DNA of 64,000 bases, from the NCBI RefSeq assembly GCF_964355755.1, contig NC_092677.1:16398101-16462100 (forward strand). Direction: 5' to 3'. Below the pieces are notes generated by a model. The model saw only the letters and a list, made by a program, of their open reading frames with translations. It searched no databases and was not told the DNA's origin. This document shows, piece by piece, positions 44,601 through 55,851 of the stretch (the first letter of the stretch is position 1; each line of letters starts with the position of its first letter). This DNA comes from Antedon mediterranea. Taxonomy: Eukaryota > Echinodermata > Crinoidea > Comatulida > Antedonidae. The position numbers and the translations under genes are program-made.

Positions 44601-44764
44601 AATTTTACTAATTATTATTGTGTATAAGTAATTTCATAGTTATGCAATTTTATTTATTATACAGTAGGCCTATGGTGTAGTTCAAATGTAAAAAACCATA
44701 CTATCTGCCATTCTTGTACAAACATGTTTTAAACAATTTAAAAAGAAAAAAAATGTCATAAGAC

Positions 44765-45236
44765 CAAAATGTTTCAGAGTTATATTAATATATTTGACTA
44801 ATAGTTCAAAGGTCAATAGTTGTAAAATCGGCCATTTTGTGTAAAAACTTGTCATTATAATAAATATGAATGTATAGTTTCTGAACAATTTGAGCCCAAT
44901 TTCATGTCTCTCCGATTATTGGTTACTGAGATACGATACATCAAGGTCAAAGGTCAAAATGTCAGAAATAAGACTTGCAACCATTTTTTGACAAAATGTT
45001 TCATTAAAGTGAATATAAAAACATATATTTAAAACATTTTGACACCATAATTAATTATCTGTGACTAGTGGTTCTCGAGATATAGGGTTATTATAAAAAA
45101 TGGCCGCCATTTTTAATTATGCAAATTAAGAGCCTAGATGGCCGAATTTCGCTTGGGATCCGCCATATTCGTAATCAGCGAGGTCGAAATATCCTAAATC
45201 AAGTGGATCCCAGCTTCTACCCAAAAATGCTTCTTG
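44765..45236 (-). repeat. Right terminal inverted repeat of the 7-kb DNA transposon
   Basis: Inverted counterpart of 38,201-38,690, sharing for example GATCCGCCATATTCGTAATC-type and AATTTCGCTTGGGATCC words. It ends at TGCTTCTTG. Confidence 0.85.
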
Positions 45237-45403
45237 CATCATATTTCAGGGGAAATAGAACTTGTCTATACGTTCATACAGGGATAAAGGTACGAGTTAT
45301 GTTCTCACGGTTGAGTTTACGAATTGTTTCAATTTACCAATAACCATTGGTATACCGCGTATATGTTCGCTGTCGATTAAAGGGGTTTGGGTGGGGGTTC
45401 GAT

Positions 45404-46997
45404 CAGTGGTGGCGCCAGCGGGGGTGCTACGGGGGCTCTAGCCCCCTCGTCGGGGAGCCTAGCCCCCCCCCCCCCCCCGTCGGGGAACACGGGTACTTTT
45501 TGTCGGGGAATATAATATACAGTAAAAAACGTTCGCGTTCACTTCATAGCTTCAGCGCCTAGAAAACCACGACGTTCCATTGACCGTGAGAGTACGTCAG
45601 AGGGCTAATATGCACTTTTATGCATTCATTTATTGCCAGCGATCTAACTTACTACTAAACATTAGCTAGGTACGCACTTGTCTGGCGGTATCCCTTTGTA
45701 CGAATCGTTCAACGTTGGGTGAGACGCGTGATATCAAGTTCCATCCAGGTACCAAAATGTGTAATGTAGTTATTTTCCAGGCGAAGTTTACCGACGGTTA
45801 CCGAAGGGAACACGGGTACTTTTTGTCGGGGAATATAATATACAGTAAAAAGCGTTCGCGTTCACTTCGTAGCTAGCTTCAGCGCCTAGAAAACCGCGAC
45901 GTTTCATTGACCGTGAGAGTACGTCAGAGTGATATTATGCACTTTATATGCATTCATTATTGCCAGCGATCTAACTTACTATAGAAAACAATAGCTAGGT
46001 TCGCACTTGTCTGGCGGTATCCATTTGTACGAATCGTTCAACGTTGTCGAGACGCGTGATATCATGTTCCATCCAGCGACCAAAATGTGTACTGTAGTTA
46101 TTTTCCAGGCGAAGTTTACTGACGGCGGGTTACGTCGTGTACTGCGTCGACGTACGCTACACTACAGCAAAAACGAATTATGTTAATTGTTCGTATGTTC
46201 ACCAATTTTTTTAATTTACAAGTAACCTTCTGTACCGTGGGGCACCTGAAATAAATTTTTCATCCATTACTAAACAAAAAAACATGCAACTTAATTTTCG
46301 CTTAGCCAACATCTTATTATAGCTAAGTTATTACATTTTCAATGTCCTGTGTATGTCATGAATTTCTCACCACTCGGAAGTCCAGATGGTACGCACGCAT
46401 ACACTTGGGAGGAATACACTTATTTCCCCGACTGAAAAAGGTCTACGCTTGCGTTTTTTAAGCCTCTAGGCCTGATGTTTCCAAAGTATAAAATGCAATT
46501 TTTTGAAGACCTGCAGCTCTAGTTTTAAAAATTTTCTTAGCTCAGCCCCAACAATAAAGCTGGTCATATTTCGAAGTACAAGAAGTGCATTTTCCGGGAC
46601 CTAACATCTCTATTTTTCAAACATTTCTTAGCTCAGTCACAACCATGATAGGGACTTATATATTTTGTTTCATGTTTTGAAGTATAAATAAGTCAAATTT
46701 CCGGAACCTCCAACTCTATTTTTCTAAATTTTCTTTGAACTTTTATTTTTTAAATTGAAAAATATGGATTGAATCGCGCATCGTTTTTTTGCACGCAGTA
46801 TTTTATTTATGCATTATAAAAAATGGAAAAAATGGCTACCCTAAATCTGATTAAAATGACCTCAAATGACGCTAGAACGCGTTGCTTCCGGGTGCTTGCC
46901 CTTGGCGGCCCCCTGGCCCCCAGCCTAGTGATGCTCGCATAGCCCCCTCGTCGGGGAATGTAGCCCCCGCGTCGGGAAGATCCTGGCGCCATCCCTG
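45404..46997. mobile_element. GC-ended 1.6-kb element, hAT-like
   Basis: It starts CAGTGGTGGCGCCAG and ends CTGGCGCCATCCCTG, imperfect inverted ends. Each side is flanked by nearly the same word: GTGGGGGTTCGAT on the left, GGTGGGTTCGAT on the right. It contains GTCGGGGAA-rich blocks, a 323-bp tandem duplication and three diverged copies of a TTTCTTAGCTCAG-centred unit (46,490-46,730). No transposase is encoded. CAGTGG-type ends are common among hAT elements, but the flanking duplication is longer than the usual 8 bp. Confidence 0.5.
45485..46130. repeat. Two tandem copies of a 323-bp unit
   Basis: GAACACGGGTACTTTTTGTC occurs at 45,485 and 45,808. The unit runs on through GCGTTCGCGTTCACTTC, TGACCGTGAGAGTACGTCAG, CACTTGTCTGGCGGTATCC and TATTTTCCAGGCGAAGTTTA with minor changes. 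Confidence 0.9.
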
Positions 46998-48035
46998 GGT
47001 GGGTTCGATTGGGAAAAAGGAAGCGGTTGGCCCGAACCATAAAACAAGGTCTTTTTTCACCCCCTTAATAATTCTAAAGGGAAAAAAAAGATGCACCAAA
47101 CCCGCGACCGTCGCTAGACGCGGATTCGACACACTTGACACTTTTAATTAAGAAGAGTAGGCTAGAACTATAGTTGTGTAAATAGGCCTACATAGTGAAA
47201 AAGCTAAAAGTTTAATTACTATTTATGAATTCAAGAGTTTAAAAAGAAAACGCGATTTCAAATCTTTTCGGAAAATACCCACAACTGAGTTATTTTCAAA
47301 ACACATGCACTCCCACTCTAACCAGCATCACGTTGTCTTAGCTCGCTCCTCGTGTGAATGCTGACGTCATCACTCTCCAAAAATACACCATTTTCCGCCC
47401 TGCCGGTTTTTTATACAATGGTATGCAGTATAAACGATAAAAAAACGAGAAACATGATGTTCTTTTATTATTATTTCATAGGGATAACATAAACATGAAA
47501 TGTCTTGTTCTATGTACACGGCCGAAAAAACGTGTGGCATAGTTGGCATTTTATTGATTTGTGTTATAGACACGGCGATTACGGCAATCATTGTAAACTA
47601 AATTACATTGAGTTATTCACCCGGTTATAGGGTATATATCTGAGGTTAACAACAGACCACCAAAGCACAGTCGTACACTAAACACATGCACTATCGAATT
47701 ACCAAATGTTCATTTCGTTTGAAGTGTTTTTCGATCAGTTTATTAAGTTTATTATTAGTTCGTCGAAAAAGATCCGTATTAGAGTATTTAGGAAGGATTT
47801 ATTTAAATTTACATTATATGTGACATTGTTTATTAAATGTAATGGAAACAGTTGCTCTAGCCTATTAAACAGTTTGTAAGCATCTATTTTTTCAAAATTT
47901 TCTGAGGCTCGGGAGGAGGTTACCCCCTCCCAAAACCACCCCCTCTTTCGCGCGTACGGCTCCCCCCCCCCCCCCCGTCGGGGAATTCGACCCCCCCCCC
48001 CCATGGGGAAAATCCTGCCGCCACCACTGCTCGAA
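46998..48035. other. Non-coding, with a second GC-rich repeat end
   Basis: No gene is recognised. At 47,960-48,030 poly-C runs, GTCGGGGAATTC and a terminal CTGCCGCCACCACTG occur. This resembles the left end of the element at 45,404 in inverted form, so a larger element 45,404-48,030 or two nested ones are possible. Confidence 0.45.
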
Positions 48036-50215
48036 ATAATTAGAGAAGCACTATATCAAATGCCAAAAATAACAAAGCCCCCAGGATAGATGGTATAACA
48101 AATGAACTCCTTAAAAATGGGGGTGTCGCTTTAGAAACATCCCTCCTTGTACTATTCAACAAAATTGTTGAACTAGAAAAAATACCAAATGAGTGGAACT
48201 TATCTTTAAAAAAGGAGATCGTAAAGATCTAAACAATTATAGAGGCATTTCATTAACTTCTTGCGTGTCAAAAATATTTAATAGAGTAACCACTATGTAC
48301 ATATCAAATTTTATAGAAGATAACTTTCTTTCGGAAGTTCAGGGAGGCTTTAGATCTGACCACAGATGTGAAGACCACATCTGAATATTTTATGTTGTCG
48401 ATCAAATGTAGGCAAAACTACACATCTAGCCTTCCTGGACTTCCGCAAAGCTTTTGATAGTGTTTGGCGGGATGGCCTTTTAAAATCTGTATGGGACGCA
48501 GGTGTAAAGGGGGAAAGTTTGGAGGCTTATTAGCTCTCTTTATAATGATGTTAAAGCTAAAGTTAGAGTTGGAGAAAGTTTGACAGATGAATTTGATATT
48601 CATAAAGGTGTAAAGCAAGGGTGTGTCCTCTCACCAATTTTATTTTCAATTTTTATTAATGAGTTTGTTAAACTTCTTCGTGATAATAACTTAGGTGTCC
48701 AGATGAATGGTAGTTGGATGGGTGGCCTTTTTTTGGGCCGATGATGTTATTCTAATAGCTAATGACGAAAAAGAAATGACAAAAATGTTAGAAATTGCAG
48801 GTAGATTTGCTAATGAATGGAAATTAGGTTTTAATCACGACAAATCCAATATTATGGTTGTAGGTAAACGCATAAATAAAAATAAAAATTGGAAATTATG
48901 GGAAAAGACCATTAAAGAGGTAAATAATTACAAATATTTGGGCGTCTATATCACGTCAAATTTAAGAGAGCACACATATTATTTTTTTTTATTTATTTTT
49001 TTTTTATTTATTCAATTTCTGCCATATACATAACAGAGAAGACAAAACAATTATAAAAGGAGGCACGGAAACATGTTAAACAGAAAGGGAACCGACTAAT
49101 AGCTTACATCAAAGGTATAATATCTAATCTTGATAACTTTAATAGAATATAATATTATGGTAACATACTTTGGAAGGCAATCGCACTTCCATCAATCAAT
49201 TATGCTAGTAGTGTTTGGTATAGTAGATCAATCTAAGATAATGAAGACTTAGAAAAGCTTCAGCTACAAATGGCACGTTATTTATTAAAGGCTCCACGAT
49301 ATTTACCCCGTGAAGCCCTTTATGGTGATCTTGGTTGGGCCCCTTTATCTCAAATACACGAATTGTCAAGGACAAAGTTATTCAATAGATTTATAGAAAT
49401 GGATGTTGGTAGGTGGCCAAATATTGCTCTACACTCTATGGTACAAACTGATTGCAACTTAAATAACCTAAAGTATACATTTTTAAGTAGTTGTGCTGAT
49501 ACCTTTGACAAATGTACACATGGTGTGAACTTTTATGATAAAGTGTATAATATCAATAATCTGTCGTTCACACCATTTTATGTTAGGAATATTGAACAAG
49601 CCTTGTCTAAATAAAGTGGTCAAATAATTTACAAAACAAAACTTCTTTTATTGAATTATTATTAATATTATCCACATTAAAACCCGAACCAAAATTAGAA
49701 AAATATCTTCTAGACAAAATAAATGTCTATGGTGCCAGCCTAAAGTTTAAGGCTAAATCAAACACCCTACCTCTAGACTGTAAAACAAGTAAGTGGTCAA
49801 ACGAAACCACAGGCTTTTGCACTCTATGTAATAATGGTGAATCTCAAGATATTAACCATTTTTTATTGAACTGTAATGCTTTTGACGAAATCAGAAAAGA
49901 AGAATTAAAGAAATTACAAAATGAATTGACACTCTGTAATTCTCTCTGACAATTCTTACAACGCATTCGATAAATTCTGTAAAAGATATTCAAGCTTGTC
50001 ATGGGAAAAACGGTATTCGTTGAAATATTCCCAATGACTGTTTTTGTTGTATTGTTATTTGTATATAGTTTAATTTTCTTTTAGGTTTTTCTTTTTTTTT
50101 CTCTCATTATGTTTTCGTTCTTTTTGTTTCTTTTTCAAATTGTTGTGTTTTGTTTTTGGACCGCTGCATCGCATGTTGTGAGTGCCACCGATCCAAAGGT
50201 GAATGAGTCAACAAA
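48036..50215 (+). pseudogene. LINE with RT, 5'-truncated
   Basis: Plus-strand frames give an RT in order: GIDGITNELLKNGG-like start (about 48,090), FKKGDRKDLNNYRGISLTSC (48,205), EVQGGFRSDHRCEDHI (48,337), AFLDFRKAFDSVWRDGLL (48,430), GVKQGCVLSPILFSIFINEF (48,610), and the catalytic block as FFADDVILIA (48,730; Y replaced by F). YLGVYITSN follows, then a short AT-rich interruption (48,980-49,075). The thumb is at 49,270-49,614 and a zinc knuckle, CTLCNNGESQDINHFLLNC, at about 49,820. Several frameshifts are present. The 3' end carries AATAAATAAATA near 50,213. Clade not determined (Jockey/I group is likely). Confidence 0.8.
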
Positions 50216-51284
50216 TAAATAAATATATGAATAATGACGTCATTATTCATTCTGTTGTATCATTTGAATACAATCGGAAAGTGGGCGTAGGCCTACCTAT
50301 TTTTATAACAATTGGAAATTTCCTATCACATTTTTGTGTAACACGATAGGGTTAGCACGACTGGATCGATAGCTAATTATTTGTGGGTAAGTTTTTTTTT
50401 TATTTTTATTTTTATTTGATGCTGGTGAAATCATAATCAAGTATCGATCGAGAAACGCCTATAAAGCCTATCTACTGTAGCAAAGAATATATATCACAAG
50501 AATGAGTAATCCGCGATTTTCCCTGTAACAGTAATATTGTCCATGTCGTAGGCGCCGCCATAAGTGAGGATGTATACAACTTTTTGTGACGGTTACACTA
50601 ATCTAAGGCTGGACCACCGGTAGTATTTTTATGATAAAAAATGTTATCAACTACATGCCAACATCATATTAAATGCTGTTTGGATATTTAATTGTTCGTT
50701 TCATGCCATTTATGTAGTAAAAACTGCCGAATAAACAGTTCGCTTCATCAACCGGGCGCTACGATAGCGCTACCGGGCGTTTTGGTGTTTACGCGTTTTC
50801 ACGAAAAATAGTTTAATAGTATTTCTATATTTAACTTGTTTCTGGTAAAACAAATACATTTTAATGAGATTTAACATTGTATCCTAATAATAACATGTAT
50901 TTTATACTAATTTATATCATAAAAACAATACTTAATTTACCGGGCGTAGATTAGTACGCGGCAATGCTAAAGAATAGGCCGTGCTGAGTAACGCTTCGTT
51001 GATTTTTGGTGTAGCTGTTGGGATTTTTTGTGAACTAATTTAGCATGGTAGTAAATAATTTTCTGTAGAAGTGAATTTACACTAGTTTGTTATTAAATAT
51101 GTATTATGAAATGTTTTACAATTGCAAAATATATTATAATAATTCTATTTAATGTGACGTGTATAATATCTAATTATGGTTAAGTTAAAGTATTTGAAAG
51201 ACATTGTAAAATGTTTGTGATCATTGCTATTCAACTTTTTGAGATAATTGTTACACAAAAAGTGTACAGAAAGAATAATAATAA
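50216..51284. other. Non-coding spacer
   Basis: No gene is seen. Two ACCGGGCG words with short palindromic surroundings (GGGCGCTACGATAGCGCTACC near 50,755) and a third near 50,940 suggest a small repeat. Confidence 0.4.
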
Positions 51285-51350
51285 TAACAATAAAGATTTT
51301 GTACAATAACAATAGGTGATCATTTTATTCTAAATGATCACCTAATAAAT
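51285..51350. mobile_element. Hairpin miniature element, copy 2
   Basis: AAAGATTTTGTACAATAACA is followed by a palindrome with arms AGGTGATCATTT and AAATGATCACCT. It is the inverse of 31,650-31,780. Confidence 0.65.
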
Positions 51351-51567
51351 CGAGTCTTATTTAGTATGTATACATCCGCCCTTATGAGGGCGGGCATCAC
51401 TCTCTGTTACAAATTTCTCATGCAAAAATCGCGGAATAATAATAATTCGGTATATCTCGGTATATTTAATCAAAAAATTCACATATAAAAGTACATACAT
51501 GGCAGCACATGGTTGAATTGCATATGTATTACACAATACAAAATATATAAACAATAGACAACACTAT

Positions 51568-52172
51568 TGTAACGGTGGGTGTTGTCCGTTACTATATATC
51601 ATATAGTCTCAGTGGCAGGATTTCACACAGTCACAGAATATACAAACAGTAAATATGGTTTTGTCCAGTGACAACAGTTTTATTTCAATACTCAATATAA
51701 TGCAGTATGTACTGGCTATATCACATGTTCCTATATTGTAAATGTTTTATCCTCTCTATTATAAACGTTTTCTTCTCTCTTTATCAATTTGTTAACTCTC
51801 TTTCTTTATCAATTTGTTAACTTTTTCTATTATAAACTTCCTCTCTCTTGGCCAGTACATCCATATTTAAGGAAGCGTCCTAATTAATATGCATGTACTG
51901 GGAGGGGACTATTTGGAACAAAGGAACATTCTTTGATGATGAGGAATGTAACATCACCTTCACCTCAGTGAAGGTTAGGGCAAATTGGACCACTGGACAT
52001 CAACAAGTATTTATAGTAACTCCCATTAGAGCAATTATACATTTCACAAAATACCAACTTGTAAACAGTTAATAGATTTATATTCTCTCGTGTGTTACAC
52101 TAGGAATGTTAATAGATGGAGTAGGGAGAAATAGTGAAAAAGGGTTGTTGACCTGATGGTCAGAGTGTTACA
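51568..52172 (-). repeat. 3' LTR of the outer Ty3-type element
   Basis: A 605-bp sequence beginning TGTAACGG and ending GTTACA, repeated at 61,687-62,291. By eye the two differ at about eight positions. A purine-rich tract (minus-strand AGAGAGGGAATAA) lies just inside, as expected upstream of a 3' LTR on the minus strand. Confidence 0.92.
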
Positions 52173-52584
52173 TTATTCCCTCTCTACCAAAGAAGTGTCC
52201 CACTTCGTATATTTAAAATAAAACATAATTGTAATATAAAAGAAATGAAGTAATTAAGTAAATGCTGAAATTAAAACTGTATGCTAATTAAATTTAAAAA
52301 ACAAAATCAAGTAATATCAAGTAAAGGGAATGAACTATCATTCCAAAATCAAAATATAATGATGATAATACATTACTACTTCTACTAGTAATTAAAATTA
52401 AACATTGTCATCAACATGCAATATATTACGTAAGTACACGTAATATAAAAAAATATATCATATAAGTTTTAAAACATGCAATTAATTAAAATAAGTTTAT
52501 GCAAAAGTGAACCATCATTGAGAATAGAAAGTATAGATTGAAAAACACAAGTGAAGGAGAGTAAAAAAATGGTGATATAGTATA
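52173..52584. other. Non-coding 3' part of the outer LTR element
   Basis: Lies between the outer 3' LTR and the nested BEL element. AT-rich, with no reading frame. Confidence 0.6.
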
Positions 52585-52986
52585 TGTAACGCTCGTAGCG
52601 TCGTACGTTAATCGGTATACAACAAAAAAACTTCCAACCAGGTTTTGCACTTCACAATTGATTTATTGTGGTTCAAACTGAAAATGTAACAAAATAATAC
52701 AATAAAGAACTACAATGTATCCAGGTTAAATTAGCAAAATGTAGAAATGGTATTAAGCCTAAGCTAAGCTAAAGAGAGTAATCAAAGGAAGCAAATAACG
52801 AACTTACATCACTGGTCTGTCTGGTGTAATACAAAGGTATGCATAGGATTACCGCTCACGAAATGAAAAGAACAACGACAAGCGCAGCACAGTAAAAGGG
52901 AATAATAGAAACAAAAGAACGGGAAATTTACATATTATGTCAGGTGCAGTTTAACATAGCAGAAATAAAGCGTTGCGTCACTAACA
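52585..52986 (-). repeat. 3' LTR of the BEL/Pao element
   Basis: A 402-bp sequence starting TGTAACGCTCGTAGCG and ending CACTAACA. It equals 59,028-59,432 except for one 3-bp indel (AGAACAACGAC versus AGAACGACAACGAC). A purine-rich tract GGGGCCGGGG on the minus strand lies directly inside. Confidence 0.95.
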
Positions 52987-53154
52987 CCCCGGCCCCAATA
53001 CATTGTATACATAATGTATTCTTCCTATCAAGTAATAAATAATAAGTAACCCAGTGCCATGTTTTTAGCACGGATTTGGAAAATTAAGAATTTATCAATA
53101 TTATGGTGTGTCATTAATTTAATTGTCTGATTTTCTGAATCTAACTACATTTAA

Positions 53155-54699
53155 TTACATACATCCTTCTAGTAAGCAAATTTTAACAATTGGCCTATCA
53201 TATACACCCGTTTGTGTTTTAACTTCAACAGAACGAACCCGTCCATCGGTGCCGGTGTAAATCTTGGTGATCAATCCTAAAGGCCATTGGTAACGAGGTG
53301 TGTTCTCTGCTTTCATTAGAACCAGGTCCCCTTGCCGTAGATTTCTTCTTGGTTTTAACCATTTCTGGCGCTGTTGTAGGGCAGGAAGATATTCACTTAA
53401 CCATCGTTTCCAAAAGATGTCCGCCATATACTGAATTTGACGCCAACGACGCTTATACAAGTCTTGGTTAACGAACATGCCAGGAGGTAATGATGGTCCA
53501 GCACGCATAAGCAATAGGTGGTTAGGTGTAAGGGGCGAGGGATCATCTGGATCACTGGAAAGTTTAGTTATGGGACGACTGTTTATTATGCTTTCTACTA
53601 TGCACATCAGTGTTGATAATCCTTCATCATCCAGTTTCTGCTGACCCAATACGCCACGCAGCACGGAACGCACCGTACGAATTTGCCTCTCCCAGGCTCC
53701 ACCCATATGTGACGCAGTAGGAGTATTAAATATCCACTCGATTTCCTTTTGTTGCAAGAAGTCACCTATCTTATGTTGGTTCCATCCTGTAAGTGCTTGC
53801 TTTAATTGCAGTTGAGCACCTACTAAGTTCGTGCCGTTATCTGAACGAATTTCGGCTGGCTCGCCCCGACGTGCAATAAAGCGTTGTAAGGCATTAATGA
53901 ACGAGTCGGTGTCTAAAGTGTGTGAAACCTCTAAGTGAATGGCTCGGGTGGCGAGGCAAGTGAAGATACATCCGTATCTTTTCAATTCGCTACGGGCTCT
54001 TTTTATTATAAACGGTCCAAAGTAGTCGATACCTACTCTATTGAACGGCGTTTCATTTAATTTAACCCGGGCTTCAGGAAGATTTCCCATCATTTGTGTT
54101 TCTGTTCTTGCTCTCAACTTCCTGCATGTTATACATTTGGACAAGATACCTTTCACGGTGGGGCGACCTCGAACAATCCAATACTTTAGTCTGGTTTCAG
54201 CCAAAGTGCGTTCAGCTCCAGCGTGACCCGTTCTCAAGTGGTGATGTTCGACAATTAACTTAGTAACATGGTGATTTGCTGGTAGCAACACTTGATGCTT
54301 GGTTTGGTATGATACATTTGCCTTTTCTAATCTACCTCCCACACGCCACAGACCGTCTTCTGTCAGGATAGGATTCAACCTTTTAAGCGAATTAATCTGC
54401 TCTCAGGCTTCAGGCTATTTGTTTGAATATACCGGATGATGGATTCTTCTGCTTTCTTAAGCTCGTTTACCGTTAGTTTCCCAGTAATTAGGCATGCAGG
54501 TTTCAACATAAAGGTTTTGAAGCGCATAATCCATGCCACAGCTCGCTTTAGCCGGTACCAGGAAGAGTATCGTTTTAAGAGTTGGTCGACAGTAGCGTTG
54601 TTATTTGTCACAACTGTGTAGATTTTTGACGATTTTTTAATTTCCGCCCTTGCTTCAAGTTCTGCGCATTTAAAGGGTGGTTGAGTTGGCCATCTTTCT
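53155..54699 (-). pseudogene. BEL/Pao integrase region
   Basis: Two minus-strand frames (54,611-54,375 and 54,378-53,155) are joined by a frameshift near 54,375. A zinc-binding H-H-C-C module is visible (HHHLRTGHAGAERT, CITCRKLRA). The catalytic D-D-E is at VGIDYFGPF, IRSDNGTNLVGA and GGAWERQIR, so all three acidic residues are kept. The C-terminal module (IFWKRWLSEYLP, LRQGDLVLM) is typical of BEL/Pao integrases. A stop ends it at 53,155. Upstream, one extra T near 54,700 breaks the link to RNase H. Confidence 0.9.
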
Positions 54700-55851
54700 T
54701 CATTTTTCCACGTACAGGAATGACGGTCCGCTAACCCATCTGCGGTTATTAACCAGCTTGCTTGCAGTCAAACCTCGGGATGCGTCATCTCCAGGGTTAC
54801 TCTTTGTGTCAATGTATCGCCATTGGTGCGGAAAACTATGTTCCCTGATTACCGAAACACGGTTTGCTACGTAAGTCTGGAAGCGACGCTCATCATTTTG
54901 AATATACCATAAAACGATCATGCTGTCCGACCAAAAGGTGGATTCTAACAGCGGAATTTCTAGCTCACGCAGCAACAACTTGTCTAACTTGATTGCTTCG
55001 ACGGCTGCGGTCAACTCCAACCTTGGGATGGTTGTGGTCTTCAAAGGTGCAAGTCTCGATTTGGACATCAAAATACTACGATGGCTTTTATCGTAGGAAT
55101 CTATCATTCTAAGATAAGTTACTGCCCCGTATCCAGCTTCGGATGCGTCGACAAAATGATGTAGTTGGCTGGATTTGATGCGAAGCCCAATGGGTTTAAA
55201 ACAACGTAGTACCTTCAGATCCATTATAGTAGGAAGGTCAATGAGCCATCGATTCCACTGATCAGCACTCTCAGTTGGTATGGGATCATCCCAGTCGTAT
55301 TTGCAGCGGCATAGTTGCTGAAATATCATCTTTCCTCGCAGTACATAGGGTCCTGCATAACCAAGTGGATCGTACATAGAGTTGAGTATACTTAGCACTC
55401 CGTGACATGTCATAGGTTTAACAGCAACTTGAATATCGTATTGGAACTTGTCTTGCTCAATATTCCAAAGCATTCCAAGGACTCGCTCACATGGTAAGCT
55501 GTCGAAACTAATGTTCTTTAATCATGTGGCCCACTCATCTTGAGGTAGAGAATAGATAACCTCCCGGCTATTCGACATCCACTTGTTGAGGTGAAATCCT
55601 CCACACTGCAATAGTCTTTTAACTTCATGTACGAGATATATGGCTTCGTCAACAGACGCTACAGACTTTAAGCAATCGTCTACGTAAAAGTTACGCTTAA
55701 TTGTCTGCCTTGCAGCATTGCTGTATTCACTTGCGTTATCCTCGACAGTCCGATGAACAGCATAATTGGCGCAACTTGGGCTCCAAACTCCTCCAAATAA
55801 ATGAACAGTCATTCTATACTCTAAAGGCACGTTGTATGGGTCATCATTTTT
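54700..55851 (-). pseudogene. BEL/Pao reverse transcriptase palm and RNase H
   Basis: The frame runs in register from 55,851 to 54,700 with one in-frame TGA at 55,522-55,524. The RT palm has the catalytic FYVDD (about 55,680). RNase H-like sequence HHFVDASEAGYGAV (about 55,150) and PRLELTAAVEA follow. The last codons are followed by a premature stop caused by the frameshift near 54,700. Confidence 0.9.

Larger units (their letters stand above)
38201..45236 (+). mobile_element. 7-kb DNA transposon with XPG-like nuclease and CXC domain
   Basis: Long inverted termini (38,201-38,690 and 44,765-45,236) enclose one long plus-strand coding unit (39,569-44,141) and a minisatellite. The coding unit has zinc-binding cysteines, a transposase-like core, an XPG/FEN-type nuclease and a C-terminal CXC cysteine cluster. 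I infer an Academ-like or related superfamily, because XPG-like nucleases are described there, but I cannot compare sequences. Only one frameshift and one stop interrupt the frame, so the copy is young or nearly functional. No clear target-site duplication could be fixed. Confidence 0.75.

Noticed and set aside
45404-47151. GC-rich open frames around 45,347-45,562 and 46,807-47,151
   Set aside because: They translate poly-C and GTCGGGGAA repeats. The same sequence occurs in other frames and positions without conservation of a frame.
47735-48004. 89-codon minus-strand open frame
   Set aside because: Much of it translates the poly-C/GTCGGGGAA repeat end at 47,940-48,004, and the rest has no motif.
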